Notes under the pieces: generated by a model
The model's database searches: none
Seen by the model: only the letters and a program-made list of their open reading frames with translations
Told to the model about the DNA's origin: nothing
Translations under genes and position numbers: made by a program
In this document: positions 7,471 through 17,074 of the stretch, piece by piece
Layout: every line of letters begins with the position of its first letter
Numbering within the stretch: position 1 is the stretch's first letter
Source: Acrocarpospora macrocephala
GTDB taxonomy: Bacteria > Actinomycetota > Actinomycetes > Streptosporangiales > Streptosporangiaceae
Length of the DNA stretch: 64,000 nucleotides
NCBI RefSeq assembly: GCF_009687865.1
Contig: NZ_BLAE01000007.1
Span: 124,001 to 188,000 of the forward strand
Direction: 5' to 3'

Positions 7471-9384
7471 TTGCGTCTTGCCCCTGGGCACCACCTGCAT
7501 CCAGGCCCCGACGGGGTGTGGCGGCAGCACGCACCCGATGGCCGGGTGACCCTCGTGAACGCTCCCGACGCACTGATGCGCGCCTTCGCGCGCGGTGAAC
7601 TACCCGACGACGAAGAGTTGCTGCGCGCCTTCGAGGACCGTGGGCTGCTGGTCCGTGAGACTCCGGTGGAGCCATCCGGGGTGGTCCATGTCGTGGGGTA
7701 CGGGCCCGTCGCCGACCAGGTGGAACGGCTGCTGGAGCAGCAGGTCAAGGTGGTACGCGGTCCGCTGGGCGGCACTCCCGACATGGTCGTGGCGTGCGCC
7801 GGATGGTTACCGGACGCCGAATGGCTGGAGATCGACCGGTGGTGCCTGGAGCGAGGCGTCCCGTGGCATCGCTGTCACGTGGAAGGGCTGCGGCTCTTCG
7901 CCGGGCCGTGCGGGGTGCCGTACACCGATGTGCGGGCGCGGCGGCTGGCGGCCTCGGGGCTGCCCGGGGAACTCGTCGCGCACTGGGCCTACCTGGACGC
8001 GGGCGACACGCCGCCGGTCCCCTGGCCATCCGTCGGCGGGGTGGCGGTGGTCGCCGGGCTGATCGTCGCCGACGTGCTCGCCGTACTGTCCGGACGCACC
8101 GTCCCGGCCTGCCAGTACGAGTTCGACCCCACGGACAACGAGGTGACGCACCACCCGGTGCTGTCGCTCACCGAACCTTCCGGAACCGCCCTCGTCGATC
8201 CCCGGCTCGGCGTCATCACGAAGGTCGTGCGCGAGCCGAGCGCCGTTCCTTCGTGCGTCATCTACCGGGCCTACGTGGCCGACACCCGGACCTTCGCCCC
8301 CTGGCCGGCCGACCGGGTGGCCGGGGGCGCCGCGCTGGCGGATCCGGCGCGGGCGCGGGCCGCCGCGATCGGCGAGGCGGTCGAACGTTACTGCGGCAAC
8401 GCGCCGCCCAAGGCGACCGCCCGGGCCGCCTACCTGGACCTGCCGAACGCGGTCGACCCGGAGGAGTTCGCGCTGTACTCGGCGGACCAGTACGCCGCCC
8501 GGGGTTTCCCGTTCGTGCCGATGAGCCGGGAGCTGGTGCAGGACTGGATCTCCGGCCGGGATCTGGCGACCGGGGATCCGGTGTGCGTGCCCAGTGCGCT
8601 AGTGCTGCTCAACCGCAGGCGGGAGCCGTACACGAACTTTCAGATGAGCGCCGGGATCGCGGCGGGAAGGGGATGCGCGGCCGCTGAGGAGGCGGCGCTG
8701 AACGAGCTCTACGAGCGGGACGCGCTGACCACCTGGTGGATGCGCGGCGGCCCGGCCGGAGAGCTCCGGCTGGACGGACCCGATGAGCTGGTCAGCGCCA
8801 TCGCCGGCGCGGAGGCCCAGGGCCTCACGGTCACGCTGCTGCGTATCCCCTCGGACTTCAGGCGCCTGGTCGTCGGCGTGTTCATCGAGGACGCTTTCCA
8901 GCACATCGTCGGGTTCGGCGCGGCCTGCCGGGCGACGGCGGGTGAGGCGGCGGCCAAGGCGTTCACCGAGGCCTGCGTGTCGTACACCAACAGCATCAAG
9001 CTCCTCGACGCGGCGACCTACGAAACCGCCGACCATCCCTATCGGCCGTATCGGAAGGACCGCGCCTACCGCGACGACTTCCGCGCCGACTGGCACGACC
9101 TGACCGACCTGGAGCTGAACCTCCAGCTCTACCTCGATCCGCGCATGCAGGGCCCGAACCTCGACCGGCTCCGATATCCGGAGCAGATCACGCTGCCCGA
9201 GCCGCTGCCCGAACCTCGGGCGATCTCGGTCGACCTGACCACGCCGGACATCCTCGGCACCGGTCTGCGGGTGGTGCGGGTCGTCGTGCCCGGCCTGTAC
9301 GGCAACGCCCCGGCCGCCTTCCCGCTTCTCGGCGGCACCCGCCTGGGACGGCCGGTCGTCCTCGATCCGCTCCCTCTCGCCTAG
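7471..9384 (+). CDS. Fused E1-like partner and YcaO cyclodehydratase
   Basis: 637 residues from TTG 7471, eight bases after GGAGGA; TTG 7468 is equally possible, and no ATG or GTG fits better. Residues about 1-60 look like a winged-helix RiPP recognition element. Residues about 60-215 resemble the ThiF/E1-like cyclodehydratase partner, with the GYGPVADQVERLL nucleotide-fold strand and the FAGPCGVPYTDVRARR segment. From about 236 to the end is a YcaO domain: ARAAAIGEAVERYC, then GIAAGRG and AAEEAALNELYERDA (the ATP/Mg-binding Glu set), and a terminal strand region ending LDPLPLA, close to the Pro-rich tail of azoline-forming YcaO proteins. Predicted role is ATP-dependent backbone cyclisation of the 35-residue peptide. 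No TfuA partner and no SagB-type dehydrogenase is nearby. Confidence 0.8.
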   Translation: MRLAPGHHLHPGPDGVWRQHAPDGRVTLVNAPDALMRAFARGELPDDEELLRAFEDRGLLVRETPVEPSGVVHVVGYGPVADQVERLLEQQVKVVRGPLGGTPDMVVACAGWLPDAEWLEIDRWCLERGVPWHRCHVEGLRLFAGPCGVPYTDVRARRLAASGLPGELVAHWAYLDAGDTPPVPWPSVGGVAVVAGLIVADVLAVLSGRTVPACQYEFDPTDNEVTHHPVLSLTEPSGTALVDPRLGVITKVVREPSAVPSCVIYRAYVADTRTFAPWPADRVAGGAALADPARARAAAIGEAVERYCGNAPPKATARAAYLDLPNAVDPEEFALYSADQYAARGFPFVPMSRELVQDWISGRDLATGDPVCVPSALVLLNRRREPYTNFQMSAGIAAGRGCAAAEEAALNELYERDALTTWWMRGGPAGELRLDGPDELVSAIAGAEAQGLTVTLLRIPSDFRRLVVGVFIEDAFQHIVGFGAACRATAGEAAAKAFTEACVSYTNSIKLLDAATYETADHPYRPYRKDRAYRDDFRADWHDLTDLELNLQLYLDPRMQGPNLDRLRYPEQITLPEPLPEPRAISVDLTTPDILGTGLRVVRVVVPGLYGNAPAAFPLLGGTRLGRPVVLDPLPLA

Positions 9385-9394
9385 GAGCCGCGAC

Positions 9395-10399
9395 ATGCGT
9401 GTGGGCCTGGCCCTCGGCTACCACGGAGAACCGATCTCGGAGCTGCTGCCCCTGGTCGAACACGCCGACCGCATCGGCGTCGACTCGGTGTGGAGCGTCG
9501 AGGAGTACGGCGCCGACGGGGTGACGATCCTCGCCTACCTGGCCGCCAGGACCGAGCACATCAAGCTCGGCACCGGAATCCTCCAGCTCGCCGGCCGCAC
9601 CCCGGCCAACACCGCGATGACCGCGCTGACCCTGGACATCCTCTCGGCAGGCCGCCTGCTGCTCGGCCTGGGAGTGTCGGTGCCGTGGATCGTCGAGGGC
9701 TGGCACGGCCAGGAGTTCGGCAAGCCGGTCACCCGCATGCGCGAGTACGTCGAGATCCTCCGCAAGGCCATCGCCTGCGACGAGCGGGTGGCGTTCGAGG
9801 GCGAGTACTACCGGCTGCCCGCGACGGAACGCTCCCGGCCGGTCAAGGCGCTGCTCGATCCGGTCCGCACCACCATCCCGACCTACATCGCCGGGATCGG
9901 CCCCGGCATGACGCGGCTGGCGGGCGAGGTCGCCGACGGCTGGTTGCCGGGCTTCTACTCCCCCGAACGGGAGAAGGTGATGACCGCGCCGCTCGACGAG
10001 GGCCTGAGGGCCTCCGGCCGGAGCGCGATCGACATCACCGTCATCACCCACGGGGCCATCACCGAAGACGTGGCCAAAGCGCGGGACGACCTGCGCCCGC
10101 TCTACGCCGCCTTCATCGGCCCGGATCTGCCGGGCGTCCGCAACACCTATTACGAGCTCGCCTGCGCGCTCGGGTTCGAGAAAGAAGCACACGTGATCCG
10201 CGAACACCACCGTGAGAAGAGGCGGGCCGAGGCCGTCGCCGCCGTACCGGACCAGTTGCTCGACGAGGTCGCCCTGCTGGGGCCGGCCGAGCGCGTCCGG
10301 GACCGGGTGGCCGCCTGGAGGGAGTCGCGGGTGACCACGCTCGCGCTCATCACCCGGGACAAGGCGCTGCTCGACGTCGTCTGCGAGGCGGCGGCGTGA
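9395..10399 (+). CDS. LLM-class flavin/F420-dependent oxidoreductase
   Basis: 334 residues from ATG 9395 with GGAG upstream, ten bases after the YcaO stop. It is a bacterial-luciferase-like TIM barrel: MRVGLALGYHGEPI, HADRIGVDSVWSVEEYGAD, then KLGTGILQLAGRTP and LGLGVSVPWIVEGWHG, the usual cofactor-pocket segments of F420-dependent members. It could oxidise an azoline to an azole or otherwise redox-modify the peptide, taking the place of the missing flavin dehydrogenase. It is the first of six coding regions linked by four-base overlaps: its TGA overlaps the GTG of the binding-protein gene. The cofactor (FMN or F420) is not certain. Confidence 0.8.
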   Translation: MRVGLALGYHGEPISELLPLVEHADRIGVDSVWSVEEYGADGVTILAYLAARTEHIKLGTGILQLAGRTPANTAMTALTLDILSAGRLLLGLGVSVPWIVEGWHGQEFGKPVTRMREYVEILRKAIACDERVAFEGEYYRLPATERSRPVKALLDPVRTTIPTYIAGIGPGMTRLAGEVADGWLPGFYSPEREKVMTAPLDEGLRASGRSAIDITVITHGAITEDVAKARDDLRPLYAAFIGPDLPGVRNTYYELACALGFEKEAHVIREHHREKRRAEAVAAVPDQLLDEVALLGPAERVRDRVAAWRESRVTTLALITRDKALLDVVCEAAA

Positions 10400-11400
10400 A
10401 GCGTCTGCTGGCCGGTGGGCTTCTCCTCGTCCTGGCCGCATGCGGACAGGCCGCCCCGCCGACGGCTCCCGCCGAGCAGGCCGCGGCACCGATCACCGTG
10501 CGGAACTGCGGTCGCACGCTGACCTTCGACAAACCCCCGAGCAAGGTCGTCACCGGCTACCAGCCCGCGTTGGAAACGCTGCTCGCGCTCGGCCTCCAGG
10601 ACAAGATCGCTGCCAGGACCGCGTTCGAGGAGAACGGGCCGGACGGCTTCCTGCCCGGCCAGAAGGCCGCCTACGACGCGATCCCGCAGATCTCCGACAC
10701 GATCATGCTGCCGCAGAAGGAGGTCATGCTCGCCCAGGGCGCCGACTTCGTCATCGACAACGGCCAGAGCAGCTTCGACGCCGCCGGGGGTTACGCGACG
10801 GTCGACGAGCTCCAGGCCGCCGGGGCGCCGGTCTTCATCCTGGGCAACTGGTGCAGCCCCGAGGAGACACTGAAGTTCACCATCGAGCAGACCTTCACCG
10901 ACCTGCGCGATCTCGGGATCATCTTCGGCGTCCAGGACCGGGCCGAGAAACTGATCACCGACCTCAGGGCCGCCCTGGCCGACGTCGAGAAGCGGGTGTC
11001 GGGCCTGCCCAAGGTGCGGATCCTGGCCACCGACGGCGGGACCGGACCGGTCACCGCCTACGGCGGCGCGGGACTGATGAACCAGATGATCACCCTGGCC
11101 GGAGGTGAGAATGTGCTGGCCGACACCAAGGCCGACTACTCCGAGTTCAGCGTGGAACAGGTCGCCGCCTCCAACCCCGACGCCTTGCTGGTGCTGGACT
11201 ACGTCGTCTACGACGGCAAGGCGGTGGCGACGGCGGACAAGAAGGCCGCCGACGTGCTGGGCGTCGTGAAGAACAGCCCGGCGGCCAAGGAGAAGCGCAC
11301 GATGCCGGTGCCCGCGGCGGCGGCGCATCCGGGTTACCGGAACATCCTGGCCATCGTCGAGATCGCCAAGTTCCTGCACCCTGACGCGTTCACCCGATGA
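10396..11400 (+). CDS. Substrate-binding lipoprotein of a FecB/BtuF-type importer
   Basis: 334 residues from GTG 10396, overlapping the previous stop (GTGA). A lipoprotein signal with lipobox LAAC (Cys16) anchors it outside the membrane. The mature protein begins with ITVRNCGRTLTFDKPPSKVV, the standard opening of class III siderophore/cobalamin binding proteins. It continues with the ALGLQDKI and AQGADFVID segments and the long connecting helix typical of the fold. The following permease and ATPase complete the importer. Ligand is not predictable by homology; by context it would be the metal complex of the modified peptide. Confidence 0.85.
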   Translation: MKRLLAGGLLLVLAACGQAAPPTAPAEQAAAPITVRNCGRTLTFDKPPSKVVTGYQPALETLLALGLQDKIAARTAFEENGPDGFLPGQKAAYDAIPQISDTIMLPQKEVMLAQGADFVIDNGQSSFDAAGGYATVDELQAAGAPVFILGNWCSPEETLKFTIEQTFTDLRDLGIIFGVQDRAEKLITDLRAALADVEKRVSGLPKVRILATDGGTGPVTAYGGAGLMNQMITLAGGENVLADTKADYSEFSVEQVAASNPDALLVLDYVVYDGKAVATADKKAADVLGVVKNSPAAKEKRTMPVPAAAAHPGYRNILAIVEIAKFLHPDAFTR

Positions 11401-12461
11401 CGCTGACGCAGAAGGCGACCGGCCGGGCGGCGCCCATCGCCCGGCGCGGGTCGACGTTCGGGCTGGTCCTCGGGCTGCTGGCCGGAGCGGTGGTGTTCGC
11501 CACCTGGCTGGCCGTCAGCATCGGGGCGGTGTCCGTCGGGCTGGCCGAGTGCTGGGGCATCGTGGCCGACCAGCTGTTTCCCGGGTCGGTGGCCCGCACG
11601 TGGACGCCGGTCCAGGAGCAGATCGTGTGGGATTTCCGGCTGCCCAGGGCGCTGCTGGCGATCCTCGTCGGCGCGGGGCTCGCCGTGGTCGGCGCGGTGC
11701 TCCAGGCGCTCGTGCGCAACCCGCTGGCCGACCCGTTCCTGCTCGGGGTCTCCTCGGGGGCCTCGCTCGGGGCGGTGGCGGTGTTCGTGCTCGGCGCGTC
11801 CACCCTCGGCGGGTTGTCGCTGTCGGCCGCCGCGTTCGGCGGGTCGCTGATGGCGCTGGTTCTCGTGTACGTGCTGGCGCAACGCGGCGGCAGGCTGACT
11901 CCGGCCCGGCTGGTCCTGGCGGGGGTGGCGCTGCACTTCCTGTTCCAGGCGATCTACTCCTACATCCTTCAGCAGGCGCAGAGCGGCCGGGCCGCGCAGC
12001 AGGTTCTGTTCTGGCTGCTCGGCTCCCTCGGCGGCGCGCGCTGGGAGATGCTGCCCATCCCGGCCGTGGTGCTGGGAGCCGGCGTGGCCTACCTGCTGGT
12101 CCAGCACCGGCCGCTGAACGCGCTGGCCGCCGGGGAGGACACCGCGACCTCGCTGGGCGTGCACGTGGGGGCGTTCCGGCTCCAGCTGTTCGTGCTGACC
12201 TCGCTGCTGGTCGGGGTCATGGTGGCCACCAGCGGGGCGATCGCGTTCGTCGGGCTGATGGTGCCGCACGCCGCCCGGCTGCTCGTCGGCGCCGACCACC
12301 GCCGCGTGCTGCCGGTCTCCGCGCTGCTCGGCGCGGCGTTCCTCCAGCTCGTCGACATCGCGGCCCGGACCGTGGACGCGCCGCGGGAACTGGCGCTGAC
12401 CATCGTCACCGCCGTCTTCGGCGCGCCCTTCTTCCTGTGGCTGCTGCGGAGGCGCGCGTGA
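11397..12461 (+). CDS. FecCD-type ABC importer permease
   Basis: 354 residues from ATG 11397, overlapping the preceding TGA. Nine to ten hydrophobic segments, with the family hallmarks RLPRALLAILVGAGLAVVGA, the QALVRNPLADPFLLGVSSGA loop and the EDTATSLGV coupling segment near residue 245, followed by FVGLMVPHAARLLVG. It would form the homodimeric membrane channel for uptake of a siderophore-, haem- or cobalamin-like ligand delivered by the lipoprotein at 10396 and driven by the ATPase at 12458. Confidence 0.9.
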   Translation: MTLTQKATGRAAPIARRGSTFGLVLGLLAGAVVFATWLAVSIGAVSVGLAECWGIVADQLFPGSVARTWTPVQEQIVWDFRLPRALLAILVGAGLAVVGAVLQALVRNPLADPFLLGVSSGASLGAVAVFVLGASTLGGLSLSAAAFGGSLMALVLVYVLAQRGGRLTPARLVLAGVALHFLFQAIYSYILQQAQSGRAAQQVLFWLLGSLGGARWEMLPIPAVVLGAGVAYLLVQHRPLNALAAGEDTATSLGVHVGAFRLQLFVLTSLLVGVMVATSGAIAFVGLMVPHAARLLVGADHRRVLPVSALLGAAFLQLVDIAARTVDAPRELALTIVTAVFGAPFFLWLLRRRA

Positions 12462-13198
12462 AACTCGTCCTGGACGGCGTGGCCGTCACCATCGAGGGCA
12501 CCCCGATCGTGCGGGAGGCCGGCCTCGTCGTCGGACCCGGCGCCTTCGCCGCCCTGGTCGGCCCCAACGGCTGCGGCAAATCGACCCTGCTCCGCGCGGT
12601 CTACCGGGCCTTGCGCCCGGCGGCCGGGCTGATCTCGCTCGACGAGGAGGACCTGCGGCAGCTCTCGCACCGGGAGACCGCCCGCCGGATCGCCGTGGTG
12701 GCCCAGGAGTACCCGGCCGAGCTCGACTTCACCGTCGAGGATGTCGTGCTCATGGGCCGTACCCCGCACAAACGCCCGCTCTCCCGCACCACCGGCGACG
12801 ACCGGCAACGCTGCGCCGAAGCCCTCGAACGCGTCGACATGGCCGGCCGGGCGAGCCGGTCCTTCGCCACTCTCTCCGGTGGGGAGAAACAGCGGGTCCT
12901 GATCGCCCGCGCGCTGGCCCAGGAGAGCCGCCTGCTGCTGCTCGACGAACCGACCAACCACCTGGACATCCGCCACCAGCTCGACGTGCTGCACCTGGTT
13001 CGCGACCTGGGCCTGACCACGCTGGCCGCGCTGCACGACCTCAACCACGCCCGGGAGTTCGCCGACCGGGTCTACGTCATGGACACCGGCCGCGTGGTCG
13101 CCGATGAACTCACCCCCGAGGTGATCGCCCGGGTGTTCGGCGTGCGCGCGGTGCCCCGTACCCAGTACGCCTTCGAACGCCTCAAGGAGGAGACATGA
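12458..13198 (+). CDS. FecE-type ABC importer ATPase
   Basis: 246 residues from GTG 12458, whose GTGA overlaps the permease stop; the reading frame is open far upstream but this is where ATPase homology begins. Walker A is GPNGCGKST, the signature LSGGEKQR, Walker B LLLLDEPTNHLD and the switch His lies in ALHDLNHA. It powers the permease encoded by the preceding gene. Length is normal for the family. It ends with ATGA overlapping the first exporter gene. Confidence 0.9.
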   Translation: MKLVLDGVAVTIEGTPIVREAGLVVGPGAFAALVGPNGCGKSTLLRAVYRALRPAAGLISLDEEDLRQLSHRETARRIAVVAQEYPAELDFTVEDVVLMGRTPHKRPLSRTTGDDRQRCAEALERVDMAGRASRSFATLSGGEKQRVLIARALAQESRLLLLDEPTNHLDIRHQLDVLHLVRDLGLTTLAALHDLNHAREFADRVYVMDTGRVVADELTPEVIARVFGVRAVPRTQYAFERLKEET

Positions 13199-14907
13199 TC
13201 TTCCGATTGCTTATCCCGGCGGTCCGATGGCGGCTGGCCGGACTGGTGGCGATCCTGCTGACCATCACCGCCACCTACGTGTTCCAGGGCGTGCTGGTCG
13301 CCCACTCGCTGGCATTGATCTTCGCCGGGGACGGCTTCACCGCCATCGTCTGGCCCCTCGTGGGCATCGCCCTTCTTCAGGTGGTACGCAGTTGCGCCCT
13401 GGCCCTGCGGGAGACGGCGGCGCTGCGTACCTCGGGGTTGGTCAAGGCCGAGCTGCGGGAACGCCTCGTGGGCAAGCTTCTGGCTCTGGGACCCGGGTGG
13501 GCGCAGCGAGGCCGTACCGGCTCGACCCAGACCAGCCTGGTCGACGGCATCGAGACCGCCGACGCCTATGTCGGCCGTTTCCTGCCCCAAATGATCGCCG
13601 CGGTCGTGGGGGCGATCGCCGTTACGGCGTACCTGTTCACCCTCGATGTCGTGGTCGGCCTGGTGGTGCTGGGCTGCTCGATCCTGCTGCCGGTGCTGCC
13701 CCTGGTCTCCGAGACGGTGCTGCGCGGCCGGAACAGGGCGTGGTTCACCGCCTACAAGGGCCTGTACGCCGAGAACCTCGACGCCCTCCAGGGCATGGTC
13801 ACCCTCAAAGCGTTCAACGCCAGCCGCCGAAGGGGCGCCGAACTGGCCGCGCTGGCCGAGAAGTTCTGCACCGACTCGATCCGCCTGATGGCCGTCATCG
13901 TCCTGTACGTCGGCGGCGTCGCCTTCGTCATCGCGACCGGAACCGCGATCGCCATCGGGATCGGCGCGCACCGGCTGGTGGCCGGGGAGATCACCGTCAC
14001 CGACCTGCTGCTCATCCTCATGCTGACCGCCGAGTGCTTCCGGCCGCTACGCGACCTGGAGGCGGCCTACCACTCCAGCTACAACGCCGTCCCGTCGCTG
14101 CGCGGCGTGCTGGAGGTGCTCGACGAGCCCGTGCCGGAGGCAGGGACCACCGCACTCGGATTGGCCGGCCCGCCTTCGGTGGCGTTCACGGGCGTCACCT
14201 TCACCTACCGCGACCGCGACCGGCCCGCCCTGCGGGACTTCACCCTCGATGTCGCCCCCGGCGAACGCGTCGCCCTGGTCGGCAGGTCCGGCGCCGGGAA
14301 GACCACGGTCGCCGCGTTGTTGTCGCGTTTCTTCGACACGACGCAGGGCCGCGTCACCGTGAACGACGTCGACATCAGGGACCTGCCGCTGGACCGGCTG
14401 CGCTCGCTGGTGGCCGTGGTCGCACAGGACACGTACCTGTTCCACGGCACCGTCCGCCACAACCTCGCCCTCGGCCGCCCCGACGCCACCGACGACGAGA
14501 TCACCGCCGCCGCCACCGCAGCCCGCGCCCACGAGTTCATCACCGCACTCCCCCAGGGCTACGACACGATCGTCGGCGAACGCGGCCTGAAGCTCTCCGG
14601 CGGCGAACGCCAGCGCATCGCCATCGCCCGCGCCCTGCTCAAGGACGCCCCCATCCTCATCCTCGACGAGGCCACCTCCAGCGTCGACGCGGCCAACGAG
14701 ACCGCCATCCAACAGGCCCTCGACACCCTCACCGGCGGCCGGACGACCTTGATGATCGCCCACCGCCTCTCGACGGTCCGCGACGCCGACCGCGTCATCG
14801 TCATGGACGGCGGCGCGGTGGTCGAGTCCGGCCACCACGACGACCTCCTCACCCGGCGCGGCGCCTACGCCCGCCTGGTAGCCGCCCAGCAAGGAGCAGC
14901 CCGATGA
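13195..14907 (+). CDS. ABC exporter half-transporter 1 (CydD/IrtA-like)
   Basis: 570 residues. Six hydrophobic segments occupy about 1-310 and an ATPase domain about 330-565 with GRSGAGKTT, LSGGERQR and ILILDEATSS. The membrane part is of the CydD/IrtA style, with LQGMVTLKAFNASRRRGAEL in the cytoplasmic loop. It overlaps the importer ATPase and the second half-transporter by four bases each, so the two halves very probably assemble as a heterodimer. It may export the mature peptide, or, as for mycobacterial IrtAB, pass a metal-loaded siderophore inward. The direction cannot be told from sequence. Confidence 0.85.
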   Translation: MIFRLLIPAVRWRLAGLVAILLTITATYVFQGVLVAHSLALIFAGDGFTAIVWPLVGIALLQVVRSCALALRETAALRTSGLVKAELRERLVGKLLALGPGWAQRGRTGSTQTSLVDGIETADAYVGRFLPQMIAAVVGAIAVTAYLFTLDVVVGLVVLGCSILLPVLPLVSETVLRGRNRAWFTAYKGLYAENLDALQGMVTLKAFNASRRRGAELAALAEKFCTDSIRLMAVIVLYVGGVAFVIATGTAIAIGIGAHRLVAGEITVTDLLLILMLTAECFRPLRDLEAAYHSSYNAVPSLRGVLEVLDEPVPEAGTTALGLAGPPSVAFTGVTFTYRDRDRPALRDFTLDVAPGERVALVGRSGAGKTTVAALLSRFFDTTQGRVTVNDVDIRDLPLDRLRSLVAVVAQDTYLFHGTVRHNLALGRPDATDDEITAAATAARAHEFITALPQGYDTIVGERGLKLSGGERQRIAIARALLKDAPILILDEATSSVDAANETAIQQALDTLTGGRTTLMIAHRLSTVRDADRVIVMDGGAVVESGHHDDLLTRRGAYARLVAAQQGAAR

Positions 14908-16613
14908 CCAGGTTCCTCGCCCTGATCGGCCCGCACCGCACGCTGCTGGTCTTCGCCATCGTCAGCGGCATCGCCCACCACCTGGTCGTCCTGGCCTCGG
15001 CCGGAACAGGCGCGTGGGTGGTCAGCCGGGCCATCACCGGCCAGGAGTTCACCGGCGGTCTCATCCTGCTGGGCGTGCTGCTGCCGTTCGTGGCGCTGAC
15101 CCCCTGGCTGGAGTCCTACCTCGCCCACGTGGCCGCCTTCCGGGTCCTGGCCGACATCCGCGGCCGGATCTATGCCGCCTTCGAGCGGCTGGCCCCCGGC
15201 TACCTGCTGGAACGCCGCTCCGGCGACCTGGGCGCGGCGGCCATCTCCGACGTCGAGCAACTGGAGTTGTGGTTCGCCCACACCCTCAGCCCCCTGGTCA
15301 GCGCCGCGACCGTCCCGGTGGCCGCGCTCACCGCCCTCGGCACCTTCGACCCCGCGCTCGCGGGCGCCCTGGCTCCCGCGTTGGTGCTGCTCGCCACCGT
15401 GCCGTCGTGGCTGCGTCAGAAGGCGGAGGCACAGGGCACGGAGTTGCGTGCCCAGGTCGGCGAGCTCAACGCCGAGGCCGTCGACACCCTCCAGGGCCTG
15501 CGCGAACTCGTCACCTCCGGCGCCGGCCCACGCCAGATCGGCCGCTTCCGCGGCTTGGAAGCCAAGCTGCTCGGGGCGAAACTGGCGCACGCCCGCCGCT
15601 CCGGCCTCGAACACGGCGTCACCAACGCCCTGACGGTCTTCGGCCTGCTCGCCGTGCTCGTCACCGCCGCGCTCCTGGTCACCCGGGGTGCTCTCGACCC
15701 GGCGCTGTTCCCCGTGGCGGTCGTCCTGGCCGCGACGACCTTCGCCCCGGTCATCGCCGTCACCGACGTGGCCCGCGACGTCAACCTGGTCGTCGCCGCC
15801 GGGCGGCGAATCATGACCATCCTCGACACCGAGCCGCCGGTCCGCGACCGCGTCACGGACTTCTCTGGCGACATCACCCCGCGCGTGGTCTTCGACACGG
15901 TCCGTTTCCGGTACGCGCCCGCGCTACCCGACGCCGTAGCCGACGCCACCTTCACCGTCGAACCGGGAGAGACCGTCGCCCTCGTCGGCCACTCGGGCGC
16001 CGGCAAGTCGACCTGCGCCAGTCTCCTGATGCGCTTCTGGGACGTCGCCGACGGCGCGATCACCATCGGCGGCCACGACATCCGCGACCTCCCGCAGGAC
16101 CACCTGCGCAAGCTGATCACCCTGGTCCCCCAGGACGTTTACCTGTTCAACATCCCCCTGAAGGACAACATCCGCCTCGGCCGGCCCGAGGCCACCGACG
16201 CCGAGGTCGTCGCGGCGGCGGAAGCGGCGTTGGCCGAGGAGTTCATCACCGGCCTCCCCGATGGCTACGACACGATCCCCGGCGAACTGGGCGCGCGCCT
16301 CTCCGGCGGGCAGCGGCAGCGCATCGCCATCGCCCGCGCCCTGCTCAAGGACGCCCCCATCCTCATCATGGACGAGGCCGTCTCCAACCTCGACGCCGAA
16401 AGCGAGCAGGAGGTCACCCAGGCGATGGCCCAGGTCAGAGCAGGCCGCACCACCCTGGTCATCGCCCACCGGCTGTCCACGATCCGCACCGCCGACCGTG
16501 TGGTGATGCTCGATGACGGCCGCACGATCACCACTGGAACCCATGACGACCTGCTCTCCGGCAACGCCGGCTACCGTCGCCTGCTGGCCGGTCAGGTGGC
16601 GGGCGTGGAGTGA
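14904..16613 (+). CDS. ABC exporter half-transporter 2 (CydC/IrtB-like)
   Basis: 569 residues from ATG 14904, within the ATGA overlap of the first half. The membrane region is about 1-310 and the ATPase about 330-565 with GHSGAGKST, LSGGQRQR and ILIMDEAVSN. Both nucleotide-binding domains keep the full catalytic set, so neither half looks degenerate. It is the last gene of the operon. Its end overlaps the convergent CGNR regulator gene by 22 bases, so the operon probably ends here, although no strong terminator is visible. Confidence 0.85.
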   Translation: MTRFLALIGPHRTLLVFAIVSGIAHHLVVLASAGTGAWVVSRAITGQEFTGGLILLGVLLPFVALTPWLESYLAHVAAFRVLADIRGRIYAAFERLAPGYLLERRSGDLGAAAISDVEQLELWFAHTLSPLVSAATVPVAALTALGTFDPALAGALAPALVLLATVPSWLRQKAEAQGTELRAQVGELNAEAVDTLQGLRELVTSGAGPRQIGRFRGLEAKLLGAKLAHARRSGLEHGVTNALTVFGLLAVLVTAALLVTRGALDPALFPVAVVLAATTFAPVIAVTDVARDVNLVVAAGRRIMTILDTEPPVRDRVTDFSGDITPRVVFDTVRFRYAPALPDAVADATFTVEPGETVALVGHSGAGKSTCASLLMRFWDVADGAITIGGHDIRDLPQDHLRKLITLVPQDVYLFNIPLKDNIRLGRPEATDAEVVAAAEAALAEEFITGLPDGYDTIPGELGARLSGGQRQRIAIARALLKDAPILIMDEAVSNLDAESEQEVTQAMAQVRAGRTTLVIAHRLSTIRTADRVVMLDDGRTITTGTHDDLLSGNAGYRRLLAGQVAGVE

Positions 16614-17074
16614 CGGGCGCGATGGCGTCGTACCGCGTCGCGGTTGGCGCACGGCTGGCGGCAGTAGCGCTGCCGTCCGGTGCGTGAGGTGTCAGCGAAG
16701 ATCATCTCGCAGTCGGCGGCAGCGCAGCGCCCCAGCTGGTCCATCCCCCGGCTGACCAGGTGCAGCGCCGTACCCACGGAGATGAGCGCGAACAGCACCG
16801 CCCCGAGCGGCTGCCGGTCGTCGCGGTAGTGCAGGTGCCAGCCCCTCGCGTGGTCGGTCAGCCGGGGGTAGGCGGCGGACCGGGCCAGCATGTCGTTGAC
16901 CAGCCCGGCCCGCTCACGCTCGCCAGGGGCGTCGACGACCTCGATCCAGGCCTCCAGTACGTCGAGGGTGTGGCCGAGATCCGCCGGTTCAGCGAGGGGC
17001 GAACGCGCAGCCGGTGATGTCGTCCGACTTGTCGCAGTGGTTCCGGGACCCGGGTCCGCCACACACTCATTCAC
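16592..17074 (-). CDS. CGNR zinc-finger transcriptional regulator
   Basis: 160 residues from GTG 17074, which overlaps the TetR stop (GTGA). The C-terminal 45 residues carry the CGNR zinc-finger pattern: CAAADC, then DTSRTGRQRYC, then C-A-NR and an Arg-rich end. The canonical CGNR tetrad is altered to CANR. The N-terminal part resembles the helical ABATE-type region but is shorter than usual. Proteins of this family are DNA-binding regulators. It is co-transcribed with the TetR gene and converges on the YcaO/ABC operon. Confidence 0.75.
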   Translation of the reverse strand: MNECVADPGPGTTATSRTTSPAARSPLAEPADLGHTLDVLEAWIEVVDAPGERERAGLVNDMLARSAAYPRLTDHARGWHLHYRDDRQPLGAVLFALISVGTALHLVSRGMDQLGRCAAADCEMIFADTSRTGRQRYCRQPCANRDAVRRHRARHSTPAT

